From: CAIPVR01 sp049316905
GTDB taxonomy: Bacteria > Actinomycetota > Acidimicrobiia > Acidimicrobiales > Microtrichaceae
Reading direction: 5' to 3'
NCBI GenBank assembly: GCA_049316905.1
Contig: JBMOJH010000004.1
Coordinates: forward strand, 6,200 to 70,199
Length of the DNA: 64,000 nucleotides
The stretch's first letter is position 1. Every line of letters begins with the position of its first letter. This document shows positions 7,933-15,842 of the stretch, piece after piece. A program made the translations under genes and the position numbers. The notes under the pieces are model-generated. The model worked only from the letters and a program-made list of their open reading frames with translations. It ran no database searches and was not told the DNA's origin.

Positions 7933-8976
7933 ATGTCCAGCCCGCAGTCCCCCTCCCGACCTGCCTCCCCCGGCCTCCACGTCGTGGCCGGCAAGGGCCC
8001 CGTCGGCGACACCACCGCCCGCCGCCTCGCCGATGCCGGCAACCGGGTCCGGGTGCTGAGCCGCTCCGGCGCCCCGACCAGCACCCCGACCAGCACCCCG
8101 ACCAGCACCCCGGCCCGCGCCCCCGGCACCGCAGCGGATCCCCGCATCGAGCACGTCGCGGTGGATGCGGCCGACGGCGCCGCCGTGCTCGCCGCCACCG
8201 AGGGCGCGGCCACCGTCTACAACTGCCTCAACCCCGAGTACCACCGTTGGGCCACCGACTGGCCGCCGATGGCCGCCGCCCTCCTCGACGCCGCCGAGGC
8301 CCACGACGCGGTGCTCGTCACCATGAGCAACCTCTACGGCTACGGCCCGGTGGACGGTCCGATCACCGAGGACCTGCCGCTCGCTGCTCCCGGCACCAAG
8401 GGCCGCGTCCGCGCCGCGATGTGGCAGGAGGCGCTGGCCCGCCACCGCGCCGGGCGCGTGCGGGTCACCGAGGCGCGGGCCTCGGACTTCTACGGACCAC
8501 TCGTGACCGACGGCGGCTACCTGGGCGAGCGGGCCGTCCCCCGCCTCCTCGCCGGGAAGAAGGTGCAGGTCATCGGCGACCCGGACCAGCCGCACTCGTG
8601 GACCTACATCCCCGACGTGGCCGACGCGCTGGTGCTCCTCGGCACCGACGAGCGGGCGTGGGGTCGGGCGTGGCACGTGCCGACCGCGCCGGCCGCGTCG
8701 ATGCGCGAGATGGTGCGGATGATGGCGGCCGCCGCCGGCGTGGACGACCCGGGCGTGTCGACCCTGCCCTGGTGGGTGGTCCGCTCCGCCGGCCTGGTGG
8801 TCCCGTTCATGAAGGAGCTGCGCGAGACGCGCTACCAGTTCGACCGGCCGTTCGTCCTGGACTCGTCCGCCTTCACCCGCACGTTCGGCCGGAACGCGAC
8901 CCCGGTCACCGAGGGGCTCGCCGAGACGGTCACCTGGTGGGAGGAGCGCACCGGCCGGGTCGCCGCCGCGGCCTGA
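7933..8976 (+). CDS. NAD(P)-dependent epimerase/dehydratase-family oxidoreductase
   Basis: 347-residue extended SDR-type protein. The nucleotide-binding start is atypical (LHVVAGKGPVGDTTARRLAD, GxGxxG-like), followed by the SNLYGYGPVDGP strand, the ASDFYGP loop and WTYIPDVADALVLLG, all usual for the NAD(P)-epimerase family. A Shine-Dalgarno-like AGGAG lies before the ATG at 7933. It is divergent from the TetR gene and faces the operator array, so it is probably the repressor's main target, perhaps for detoxification of a reactive compound. A 36-bp triplicated repeat adds a Thr/Ser/Pro loop near residues 47-58. Confidence 0.82.
   Translation: MSSPQSPSRPASPGLHVVAGKGPVGDTTARRLADAGNRVRVLSRSGAPTSTPTSTPTSTPARAPGTAADPRIEHVAVDAADGAAVLAATEGAATVYNCLNPEYHRWATDWPPMAAALLDAAEAHDAVLVTMSNLYGYGPVDGPITEDLPLAAPGTKGRVRAAMWQEALARHRAGRVRVTEARASDFYGPLVTDGGYLGERAVPRLLAGKKVQVIGDPDQPHSWTYIPDVADALVLLGTDERAWGRAWHVPTAPAASMREMVRMMAAAAGVDDPGVSTLPWWVVRSAGLVVPFMKELRETRYQFDRPFVLDSSAFTRTFGRNATPVTEGLAETVTWWEERTGRVAAAA
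8072..8107 (+). repeat. 12-bp tandem repeat x3 inside the epimerase gene
   Basis: Three exact copies of CCCCGACCAGCA at 8072-8083, 8084-8095 and 8096-8107. It stays in frame and encodes a Pro/Thr/Ser loop after the first beta-alpha unit, so it looks like slippage tolerated in a surface loop. Confidence 0.9.
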
Positions 8977-8990
8977 CCGGAGAAAGGGCT

Positions 8991-9041
8991 GAGGGTCGCT
9001 CCGTCACCGGACCCCATCAGAACCGGTGGAGAGCGACCCTC
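8991..9041. terminator. Two-part hairpin after the epimerase gene
   Basis: GAGGGTCGCTC (8991-9001) pairs perfectly with GAGCGACCCTC (9031-9041), with a second nested stem CACCGG (9005-9010) / CCGGTG (9023-9028). It begins 15 nt after the epimerase stop and lies between convergent genes, so it may stop transcription from both sides. There is no U-tract, as is usual in high-GC actinobacteria. Confidence 0.65.
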
Positions 9042-9137
9042 GGTCCCGCCGCCCTTGGGAGAGGAAGGGTGGATGGGAGGACGACGCAACCATGGCCGAA
9101 GCCACGCACGCATCATGCCCCATGCCCCACCCCTGCG

Positions 9138-9545
9138 TCAGGATGGCACCGGCTGCTGTTCGACGGCGCTGACGGGCGTCGCCCGCAGCGACCTGACCGC
9201 CAGCCACGCGAGCGCGATCGACACCACCGCGAGCACCGTGTGCACCACCACGAAGGCCACCGGGTGGTCGCCACCGAGCGCGATGTCGCCGGCACGGACG
9301 ATCCAGACCCCGGTGGTCCACACGGCGAACACGGTCATGGCCGGTGCCAGCCACCCCACGGGACGACCCCGCCACCGGAGCACGAGCGCCACGGCGAGCA
9401 CCAGCGCGGGCAGCACGAACGAGGTGGCGAGCAGCAGGGGTCCGGTTCGGCCCGCGGCGTCGAGCGCCGTGTCCGCGAGGGCGTTGCGGATACGCCCCAC
9501 CCACACGAAGAGCGTCCAGGCGAGGAAGGCGGCCGACCACTTCAC
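9138..9545 (-). CDS. Small four-helix membrane protein, unknown function
   Basis: 135 residues with four predicted hydrophobic segments at about 5-17, 34-56, 65-84 and 97-117. I recognise no conserved family motif. It is convergent with the epimerase gene, and its start is about 86 bp from that of the divergent acyl-CoA dehydrogenase. Its coding pattern and clean membrane topology support a real gene. Confidence 0.6.
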   Translation of the reverse strand: MKWSAAFLAWTLFVWVGRIRNALADTALDAAGRTGPLLLATSFVLPALVLAVALVLRWRGRPVGWLAPAMTVFAVWTTGVWIVRAGDIALGGDHPVAFVVVHTVLAVVSIALAWLAVRSLRATPVSAVEQQPVPS

Positions 9546-9590
9546 ACCGCCACGGTAGGCGCCGTGTCGCCGTTGGCCCCAGCGGGCTAC

Positions 9591-9608
9591 CTTGACCGCA
9601 CAGTCAAG
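9591..9608. promoter_or_regulatory. Palindromic operator before the acyl-CoA dehydrogenase gene
   Basis: CTTGAC-N6-GTCAAG is a perfect inverted repeat at 9591-9596 / 9603-9608, 23 nt before the ATG. A -10-like TACCTT overlaps its left edge at 9588-9593. This arrangement is typical of TetR-family control of fatty-acid or steroid catabolic genes, but no regulator gene is adjacent. Confidence 0.6.
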
Positions 9609-9631
9609 TCACCGCTCAGGGGGTCCAGGAC

Positions 9632-10897
9632 ATGGCCGACATCACCGTGGAGGAGTTCGCCCGGGAAGCCCGCGCCTTCCTCGACGCCAATGCGGAGCGG
9701 CGTCCGCCGGCCCAGGAGTTCGTGTGGGGCCAGGGATCCGACGAGGTGGCGGTCTTCGACGAGAAGGACCGGGCCGCCGAGGCCCGCGAGGCCGAGGAGG
9801 CCAAGGAGTGGCGCCGGCTGCGGTTCGACCACGGCTTCGGCTGGATCACCGGCCCCGAGAAGTTCGGCGGCCGCGACCTGGGCCAGGCCTACGAGCGGGC
9901 CTACGGCTCGGTGGAGAACGAGTACGTGACGCCCGGGATGGGCATCTTCACGATCAGCCTCGGCATGGTGGCGCCCACGATCCTCGCCCACGCCATCCCG
10001 GAGATCCAGGACCTCTACCTGCACGACCTCTACCGGGGTGACCGCGTGGCCTGTCAGCTGTTCTCCGAGCCGGGAGCGGGCTCCGACCTGGCCTCCATGC
10101 AGACCCGCGCCGTGCGCGACGGCGACGAGTGGATCATCACCGGCCAGAAGGTGTGGACCTCCAGCGCACACCTGTCCGACATCGGCGAGATCATCTGCCG
10201 CACCGACCCCGACCTGCCCAAGCACAAGGGGCTCACCGGTTTCGTGGTGGACATGCGGGCGCCCGGTGTGGAGATCCGCCCGCTGCGCCAGATGACCGGC
10301 GGCGCCAACTTCAACGAGGTCTTCTTCGAGGAGGTCCGGGTGCCCGACACGCACCGCCTCGGCGACGTGAACCAGGGCTGGACCGTGGCGCTCACGACCC
10401 TCATGAACGAGCGTGCCTCCATCGGCGCCGGGGGCGGCGGTGGCTCGGGCATGTTCGGCCCGCGCCGCATCCACGCCATGCTCGAGGCGTTCGGCCTCGA
10501 CGAGGATCCGGTCGTCCGCGACGAGGCCGCGAAGCTCTACAGCGACTTCACCGTGGCCAAGTGGAACAACCAGCGGGCCCTCGACAAGATCAAGGCCGGC
10601 GGCCTGCCCGGCCCCGAGCTGTCGACGGCCAAGCTGGCGCTCACCAACAACCTCAAGGCCTACACCGAGTGGGTCGCCCGGGTGCTCGGCCCGCGGATCA
10701 CCGCGGACTCGGGCGAGTGGGGCACCTACGCCTGGTCGAAGATGCTGCTGGGCGTGCCCGGCATGCGGGTCGCCGGCGGCACCGACGAGATCATGAAGAA
10801 CATCGTCGCCGAGCGCGTCCTGGGGCTGCCGAAGGACCCGGGCATCGACTCGACCACGCCGTTCAAGGACCTCAGGGTGGGCACCCAGCGCGACTGA
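9632..10897 (+). CDS. Acyl-CoA dehydrogenase family protein
   Basis: 421-residue flavoprotein predicted to oxidise an acyl-CoA (alpha-beta dehydrogenation). It carries the family's FAD/substrate signatures CQLFSEPGAGSDLASMQT and WIITGQKVWTSSAH, and the C-terminal RVAGGTDEIMKNIVAERVLG. These match the long-chain/steroid-type ACAD group common in actinobacteria. It stands alone behind a palindromic operator; its electron acceptor (ETF) and CoA ligase are not nearby. The stop is 37 bp from the convergent cyclase-like gene. Confidence 0.92.
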   Translation: MADITVEEFAREARAFLDANAERRPPAQEFVWGQGSDEVAVFDEKDRAAEAREAEEAKEWRRLRFDHGFGWITGPEKFGGRDLGQAYERAYGSVENEYVTPGMGIFTISLGMVAPTILAHAIPEIQDLYLHDLYRGDRVACQLFSEPGAGSDLASMQTRAVRDGDEWIITGQKVWTSSAHLSDIGEIICRTDPDLPKHKGLTGFVVDMRAPGVEIRPLRQMTGGANFNEVFFEEVRVPDTHRLGDVNQGWTVALTTLMNERASIGAGGGGGSGMFGPRRIHAMLEAFGLDEDPVVRDEAAKLYSDFTVAKWNNQRALDKIKAGGLPGPELSTAKLALTNNLKAYTEWVARVLGPRITADSGEWGTYAWSKMLLGVPGMRVAGGTDEIMKNIVAERVLGLPKDPGIDSTTPFKDLRVGTQRD

Positions 10898-10928
10898 CGG
10901 CGGGTCGCGGTCGACCGTCAGGAACCGT

Positions 10929-10948
10929 CGACCGTCAGGCGACGGTCG
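10929..10948. terminator. Hairpin between convergent acyl-CoA dehydrogenase and cyclase genes
   Basis: CGACCGTC (10929-10936) and GACGGTCG (10941-10948) form a perfect 8-bp stem with loop AGGC. A second copy of the left arm lies at 10910-10917. It begins 31 nt after the dehydrogenase stop and overlaps the last codons of the cyclase-like gene. Confidence 0.5.
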
Positions 10949-11684
10949 AGCCCTCGACCGCCTCGCGACGCACGGCCAGGCACACCACCGCGGGCAGGTC
11001 GCCCACGCCCTTGGCGCGCACGCTGCGCCGGTCGCGCACCTCCACCCAGTCGGGCAGGTGGTCCACGACCGAACCGGAGGCGAGCACCTCGCCGGGCCCG
11101 GCGGCCTCGCAGAGGCGTGCTGCCCGGTTGACCGAGGGACCCACGTAGTCGTCACCCTCGAAGAGCAGCACCGGCCCGCCGCAGATGCCGGCGTGCACCT
11201 CGAAGGGGTCACGGTCGAAGCGGATGGCCAGCTCGCTCGCGGCGGCCACCACCGGCCCCGGCTCCGTGCCGACCAGCATCACGCCGTCTCCGAGCCACTT
11301 CAGCACCCGGACTCCCCGGCGGGCCGTGACGGTGCGGACCGCGCCACGGAACCGGCTGAGCACGTCGATCGCGGCGCGGGCGCCGTGGGTGTCGGTGAAG
11401 GAGGTGAACCCGCTGACGTCGATGAAGGCGAACCAGCGCTCGAGCATCCGCACGACCTCGAGGTCCTCCGGCACGGGCGGACCGGTGCCGCGGGGGTCGT
11501 CGGACACGGGCGGGGTGGGGGCCTCACGCGGACCGCCGAAGCGCACGCCGCGGGTGGGCTGCTCACCGGAGGACTCCGACTCGACCGCGCCGGCGGCGTC
11601 CGCGGTGGACGGGTGGCCGGCCGTGTCCTGGCGAGCCGTGTCGTCCAGGGCGGTGCCGTTCAGGGCCGAATCGTTCCGGAGCAT
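10935..11684 (-). CDS. Class III adenylate/guanylate cyclase-domain protein
   Basis: 249-residue cytosolic protein with a single class III nucleotidyl cyclase domain after a ~75-residue disordered Ala/Thr/Asp-rich N-terminus. Metal-binding Asp positions are kept in FIDVSGFTSFTDTHG and LKWLGDGVML, and the transition-state Asn/Arg in VGPSVNRAARLCEAAG. It could make cAMP or cGMP, or act only as a nucleotide-sensing domain; the substrate-specifying residues cannot be assigned by eye. The ATG at 11684 follows a purine-rich GGAAGGA Shine-Dalgarno-like site. Confidence 0.82.
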   Translation of the reverse strand: MLRNDSALNGTALDDTARQDTAGHPSTADAAGAVESESSGEQPTRGVRFGGPREAPTPPVSDDPRGTGPPVPEDLEVVRMLERWFAFIDVSGFTSFTDTHGARAAIDVLSRFRGAVRTVTARRGVRVLKWLGDGVMLVGTEPGPVVAAASELAIRFDRDPFEVHAGICGGPVLLFEGDDYVGPSVNRAARLCEAAGPGEVLASGSVVDHLPDWVEVRDRRSVRAKGVGDLPAVVCLAVRREAVEGSTVA

Positions 11685-11820
11685 GCGCCGACCGTCCTTC
11701 CGGTCTCCTCGTCGAGACCACTGTCGAGGGTACTGCGAACTCGTGCAAGCACTCACTCGCGATCGTGAGCAGGAGTTCACGGTCGGTTGCCCGGGCGTTC
11801 ACAGAGGAACCCCCGGGGGC

Positions 11821-12489
11821 TCAGAACAGGGTCGCCTGCTCCTGCGGGCCCGGCAGCCGCAGCCCGGGCCACGGCGTGGAGTCCATGAACGCCCAGGTAC
11901 GGCGGTGCACGGCGGTCGGGCCGTAACCCTTCAGGGCCAGCTTGTGGCGGGGGCACGGGTAGCCCTTGTTGCGGTCGAAGTCGTAGGCCGGGAACGAGTC
12001 CGACCAGCTCCGCATGATCCGGTCCCGGCCCACCTTGGCCAGGATCGAGGCCGCCGCAATGGAAAGGCAGTGGGTGTCGCCCTTGACCAGGGTGCGCGTG
12101 AGGCCGCCGCCGACGAAGTCCCACGAGCCGTCGACGAGGACCGCGTCGGGTTCCAGCCCGAGGCCGTCGAGCGCCCGGCGCGCCGCGAGGCGCTGCGCGG
12201 CCGACATGCCGAGCTCGTCGCACTCCTCGTGGCTCGCGTGCCCGACCGACCAGGCCACGCACCAGTCGGCGACCCGGTCGAACAGCTGCTCCCGCCGTGC
12301 CTCGGTCAGCTGCTTGGAGTCCCGCACGCCGTAGACCCGCCGGTCCGCGGGCAGCACCACCGCGCCCACCGTGAGCGGGCCGGCCCAGGCACCGCGGCCC
12401 ACCTCGTCGACGCCCACCACGACCTCGCGACCCTCCGCCCAGAGCTCCTTCTCGATGCGGAGGGTGGGACCGGGCCGACGCCGTGCCAT
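11821..12489 (-). CDS. rnhB: Ribonuclease HII
   Basis: 222-residue RNase HII, which removes ribonucleotides and RNA primers from RNA-DNA hybrids. Active-site blocks are intact: VGVDEVGRGAWAGP with the DEVGRG motif, VLVDGSWD, the metal-binding region AAASILAKVGRDRIM, and GYPCPRHKLAL near the end. Length fits the family. The ATG at 12489 is supported by the -10 element TACGTT 6 nt upstream (12496-12501). The 11-bp tandem repeats at 12521-12575 lie immediately upstream of this promoter. Confidence 0.95.
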   Translation of the reverse strand: MARRRPGPTLRIEKELWAEGREVVVGVDEVGRGAWAGPLTVGAVVLPADRRVYGVRDSKQLTEARREQLFDRVADWCVAWSVGHASHEECDELGMSAAQRLAARRALDGLGLEPDAVLVDGSWDFVGGGLTRTLVKGDTHCLSIAAASILAKVGRDRIMRSWSDSFPAYDFDRNKGYPCPRHKLALKGYGPTAVHRRTWAFMDSTPWPGLRLPGPQEQATLF

Positions 12490-12520
12490 CGCCGCAACGT
12501 ACCCCGCACCGAACCCCCGG

Positions 12521-12575
12521 TCGCTCCCGCGTCGCTCCCGCATCGCTCCCGCGTCGCGCCCGCGTCACGCCCGTG
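12521..12575. repeat. 11-bp direct repeats x5 upstream of rnhB
   Basis: Five head-to-tail units: TCGCTCCCGCG, TCGCTCCCGCA, TCGCTCCCGCG, TCGCGCCCGCG and TCACGCCCGTG, at 12521, 12532, 12543, 12554 and 12565. The 11-bp period is close to one helical turn, so the units face the same side of the DNA, just upstream of the rnhB promoter. Confidence 0.85.
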
Positions 12576-12617
12576 TGAACGACCGGTGAAGCCTGAACCG
12601 GTGGTCAGGACTCCGCC

Positions 12618-12646
12618 TTGACCGGTCGCCGGTCGACACCGATGAT
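12618..12646 (+). promoter_or_regulatory. Sigma-A-type promoter for the 70-aa gene
   Basis: TTGACC (12618-12623) and GATGAT (12641-12646) are separated by 17 bp. Transcription would start near 12653 and produce a ~139-nt leader, one of the few apparently long leaders in this window. Confidence 0.55.
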
Positions 12647-12791
12647 GGGATCGTCCTCAACTGCAACACGGGTACCGGCCGAAGGGAGATCGGCGGGTAC
12701 CTCCGGCCGGTGGCCCGAGGACGTCGCCACCGGCCCAAGGGCGACCCACGGGTTCCGGACCGGACGGTGCGAACGAGGGGTCAACGACGGG

Positions 12792-13004
12792 ATGAGCGAG
12801 ATGACGGTGGAGACGCAGGACGGAGTCGTCCTGGGTGTGGGATCACGGGTCCAGGTGCGCAGCCGCTTCGACCGGCGCTGGACCAGGGGGTTCAGCGTGG
12901 CGGCGGTGGATGCCGACGCCTACCAGCTGCGACGCGAGTCCGACGGCGCGGTGCTGCCCGCCTGGTTCGCGGCGGACGACGTGCGGGCGGTCGGCGCGGC
13001 CTGA
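12792..13004 (+). CDS. Small SH3-like protein, unknown function
   Basis: 70-residue acidic protein with a compact all-beta pattern: LGVGSRVQVRSRFDRRWTRG, then FSVAAVDADAYQLRR and LPAWFAADDVRAV. This resembles Tudor/SH3-like barrels, and I recall similar short actinobacterial proteins, but I can name no characterised family. The reading frame is open up to 12618, but composition becomes protein-like only at the ATG at 12792. It is 61 bp before the mannosidase gene on the same strand. Confidence 0.6.
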   Translation: MSEMTVETQDGVVLGVGSRVQVRSRFDRRWTRGFSVAAVDADAYQLRRESDGAVLPAWFAADDVRAVGAA

Positions 13005-13065
13005 CGCCCACGGCCGCGGACCGGGCCTCCGGTCCGGTTCGGCGCCACCAGTACGATCCCAGGCC

Positions 13066-15828
13066 ATGACCGAGGTCCACGTCGTCCCGCACACCCACTG
13101 GGACCGCGAGTGGTACTCGCCGTTCCCCACGTTCCGACTGCGGCTCGTGGACCTGCTCGACGAGCTCCTCCCCCGCCTCGAGGCCGACGCGGCCTTCACC
13201 CACTTCCAGCTCGACGGCCAGATGGCCGTGGTCGACGACTACCTGGCGCTCCGTCCCGAGGAGGCCGACCGCCTCCGCCGCCTCGCCGCCGCCGGCCGGC
13301 TCTCGATGGGCCCGTGGTACGTGCTGCCCGACGAGTTCCTCGTCTCCGGCGAGACCCACGTGCGCAACCTGCAGCTCGGCCTCCGCCGCGCCGCGGACTT
13401 CGGCGGCGCCATGCAGGTGGGTTATCTGCCCGACATGTTCGGCCACGTGGCCCAGATGCCGCAGCTCCTGCGGCTCTTCGGCTTCGAGCACGCCGTGGTG
13501 TGGCGCGGCGTGCCGGCCTCGGTCACCGCACCCGCCTTCTGGTGGGAGGCGCCCGACGGCTCCCGGGTGCGCGCCGAGTACCTGCCCGGCGGCTACGGCA
13601 ACGGCTCCGAGCTCCCCGAGGACCCGGAGGGCGTCCGGGCCAAGCTCGACCTCTTCCGAGCGCTGCAGGGCCCGCTTGCCGGGGACCCGCTGCTGCTCAT
13701 GGCCGGGATGGACCACGAGGTCCCGCCCGCGCATCTCACCGCCGCGGTCAACGCGCTCGACGCCCTCGACGCCGGTCGCAACGGCGACGGGTACCACCTG
13801 CGCATCGGCTCGCTCGCCGAGTTCCTCGCCGCGGCCCCCACCGACGACCTGGCCGTGGTGCGCGGGGAGCTGCGATCGGGCGCGCGGGCCAACGTACTCA
13901 TGGGCGTGGCATCCACCCGCGTGGACCTGAAGCAGGCCGCGGCCCGGGCCGAGCGCACGCTCGAGCGCCGCGCCGAGCCCCTCGCCGCGGTCTGGCTCCC
14001 CGCGCCGGACCGCTGGCGGCCCCTGCTCGCCGCCGCCTGGCTCGAGGTCATCCGCAACGCCGCGCACGACTCGATCTGCGCGTGCAGCCACGACGAGGTG
14101 ATCGACGCGGTGCTGCACCGCTACGCCGAGGCGGTCCGTACCGGCGAGGGCATCGCCGAACGGGCCGTCGCCGCGGCGGGTGCGCGGTTCGCCGAGCCGG
14201 GCACGGTGGTCCTCAACCCGTCGGCCCGCGAACGCGCCGGCGTCGTGGAGCTCACGGTGCCCGGTCCCTTCCCGGGCGACCCCGACGACGACGCCCGACT
14301 GCAGGTGCTCGAGGCGTTCCCGGCCGTGGAGCAGCTCGCACTCCTCGACGCCGCGGACGCCCCGTTGAAGGTGGCCACCACGATGCTCGTGGACCATCCC
14401 TCCACGCGGGCGGTGCGCCTGGTGGAGTCGGCCGACGACGACGGCGCGGTGCTCGAGGCCCACCTGCTCACCGCCCGCGACACCGACACGCTCAGCCCCA
14501 CCGACGGCCTCGGTGAGGTGGGCCGGCGCTGCGCGGAGTCCCCCGCACTGCGCGTGGCGCTGGTCCTGCACCGCGCGGAGCCGTTCCGCCGGGCGCTCGT
14601 GTCGAGCGGCCCGGTGCCCGGCCTCGGCTGGACGCGCTGGCGGCCCATGGCGCCGGAGCACCCGGTCACCGCGCTCGGCGGGCACGGCCTGTCGAACGAC
14701 CTGGTCACCGTCGAGGTGGACCCGTCCGACGGCACGTTCGCGCTCGACGGCCGCCCCGGCTTCGGCCGTCTCGTCGACCAGGGCGACGCGGGCGACTCCT
14801 ACAACTGGTGCCCGCCCGAGGACGACGTGGTCGTCGACCGTCCGGTCGAGGTGGAGGTGGAGCGCACCGAGACCGGGCCGATGCGGGGCCGCGTGGTGGT
14901 GCGCAGCACCTGGGACCTGCCGGAGCGGTGCGTCACCGAGAACGGCACGGACACCCCGGCGGTGGGCGACCGCCACTACCGCCGTAGCGGCCTCGTCCGG
15001 ACCGTGATCACGACCACGTTGGAACTGCGCGCGGACGAGCCCTTCGTCCGCCTCGAGCTCGCCTGGGACCAGCGCAGCCGCGACCACCGCCTGCGGCTGC
15101 ACCTTCCGCTCCCCCACCGGACCGACCGCTCGTTCGCGGAGTGCGCGTACGACGTGGTCGAGCGGCCCCTCTGGGTGGAGGGCGGCCCGAACGAGTGGGG
15201 CCTGCCGACCTTCCCGTCGCGGCGCTTCGTGCGCGCCGGTGGTCTCACGGTCACCCACGAGGGCCTCTGCGAGTACGAGCTGGTCGGCCTGGACCGGGAG
15301 GTGGAGCTCGGCGTGGCCCCGCCGCACGGCACCACGGCCGGCGAGCTGGCCCTGACGCTCGTGCGGTCCACCGGGTGGCTGAGCCGTGACCCCATGCCCT
15401 CCCGGCCGTTGCCCGCGGGCCCCTACGACCGGCTCGAGGGGACGCAGACCCTCACCCCGCTGCGGCTGCGGCTCGCACTGCAGCACGACGGCGGGCCCGG
15501 CGCGCTCGACCCGCACGTGCTGGCCGACCGGGCATGGAACCCGCTCGAGGTGGTGACCGCCCCGGGCGGCGGCGGGCTCGGCCCCGACGGCACGCACCTC
15601 GAGCTCACCGGACCCGGCGACGGCTCGGTGGAGGTGGACGCCGTGCTCCGCGACGACGAGGGCCGGCTGGTGGTCCGGGCCCACGAACCGTGGGGGCGCG
15701 AGGCGAGCCTCGGCCTGCCGGGGCGAACGGGTTGGCTCGTCGACCTGCAGGGTCAGGAGCTCGAGCCGTTCCGCGACTCGGTGGCCCTGGGGCCGCACCG
15801 CATCGTGACCCTGCGCATCGACGACTGA
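13066..15828 (+). CDS. GH38 alpha-mannosidase
   Basis: 920-residue retaining alpha-mannosidase. The catalytic domain opens with VVPHTHWDREWY, whose His11 and Asp13 are zinc ligands, followed by GYLPDMFGH, whose Asp123 is the predicted nucleophile. NAAHDSICACSHDEV supplies a further zinc His. The C-terminal half is the large beta-sandwich region of GH38. There is no signal peptide, so it is cytosolic and would act on imported or turned-over mannosides. No mannoside transporter is adjacent, although an ABC importer lies 13 kb away. The ATG at 13066 sits directly before the first conserved strand. Confidence 0.93.
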   Translation: MTEVHVVPHTHWDREWYSPFPTFRLRLVDLLDELLPRLEADAAFTHFQLDGQMAVVDDYLALRPEEADRLRRLAAAGRLSMGPWYVLPDEFLVSGETHVRNLQLGLRRAADFGGAMQVGYLPDMFGHVAQMPQLLRLFGFEHAVVWRGVPASVTAPAFWWEAPDGSRVRAEYLPGGYGNGSELPEDPEGVRAKLDLFRALQGPLAGDPLLLMAGMDHEVPPAHLTAAVNALDALDAGRNGDGYHLRIGSLAEFLAAAPTDDLAVVRGELRSGARANVLMGVASTRVDLKQAAARAERTLERRAEPLAAVWLPAPDRWRPLLAAAWLEVIRNAAHDSICACSHDEVIDAVLHRYAEAVRTGEGIAERAVAAAGARFAEPGTVVLNPSARERAGVVELTVPGPFPGDPDDDARLQVLEAFPAVEQLALLDAADAPLKVATTMLVDHPSTRAVRLVESADDDGAVLEAHLLTARDTDTLSPTDGLGEVGRRCAESPALRVALVLHRAEPFRRALVSSGPVPGLGWTRWRPMAPEHPVTALGGHGLSNDLVTVEVDPSDGTFALDGRPGFGRLVDQGDAGDSYNWCPPEDDVVVDRPVEVEVERTETGPMRGRVVVRSTWDLPERCVTENGTDTPAVGDRHYRRSGLVRTVITTTLELRADEPFVRLELAWDQRSRDHRLRLHLPLPHRTDRSFAECAYDVVERPLWVEGGPNEWGLPTFPSRRFVRAGGLTVTHEGLCEYELVGLDREVELGVAPPHGTTAGELALTLVRSTGWLSRDPMPSRPLPAGPYDRLEGTQTLTPLRLRLALQHDGGPGALDPHVLADRAWNPLEVVTAPGGGGLGPDGTHLELTGPGDGSVEVDAVLRDDEGRLVVRAHEPWGREASLGLPGRTGWLVDLQGQELEPFRDSVALGPHRIVTLRIDD

Positions 15829-15842
15829 CCGAGCGGCCGGGC

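Larger units (their letters stand above)
12490..12791. other. 302-bp divergent intergenic region with repeats, promoter and structured leader
   Basis: From left to right it holds the rnhB -10 (12496-12501), five 11-bp direct repeats (12521-12575), a forward promoter TTGACC-N17-GATGAT (12618-12646), and about 140 nt of GC-rich leader that can form several hairpins, including CCGGTGGC/GCCACCGG, before the ATG of the 70-aa gene. No tRNA or known riboswitch class was recognised. Confidence 0.6.

Noticed and set aside
8072..8107. CRISPR-like short repeat
   Set aside because: Only 36 bp, no spacers, in frame inside a gene. No CRISPR array or cas gene is present in the window.
12892..15798. 968-aa open frame antisense to the GH38 mannosidase
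   Set aside because: No recognisable domain and shadow-like composition; the plus strand has the full set of GH38 motifs.
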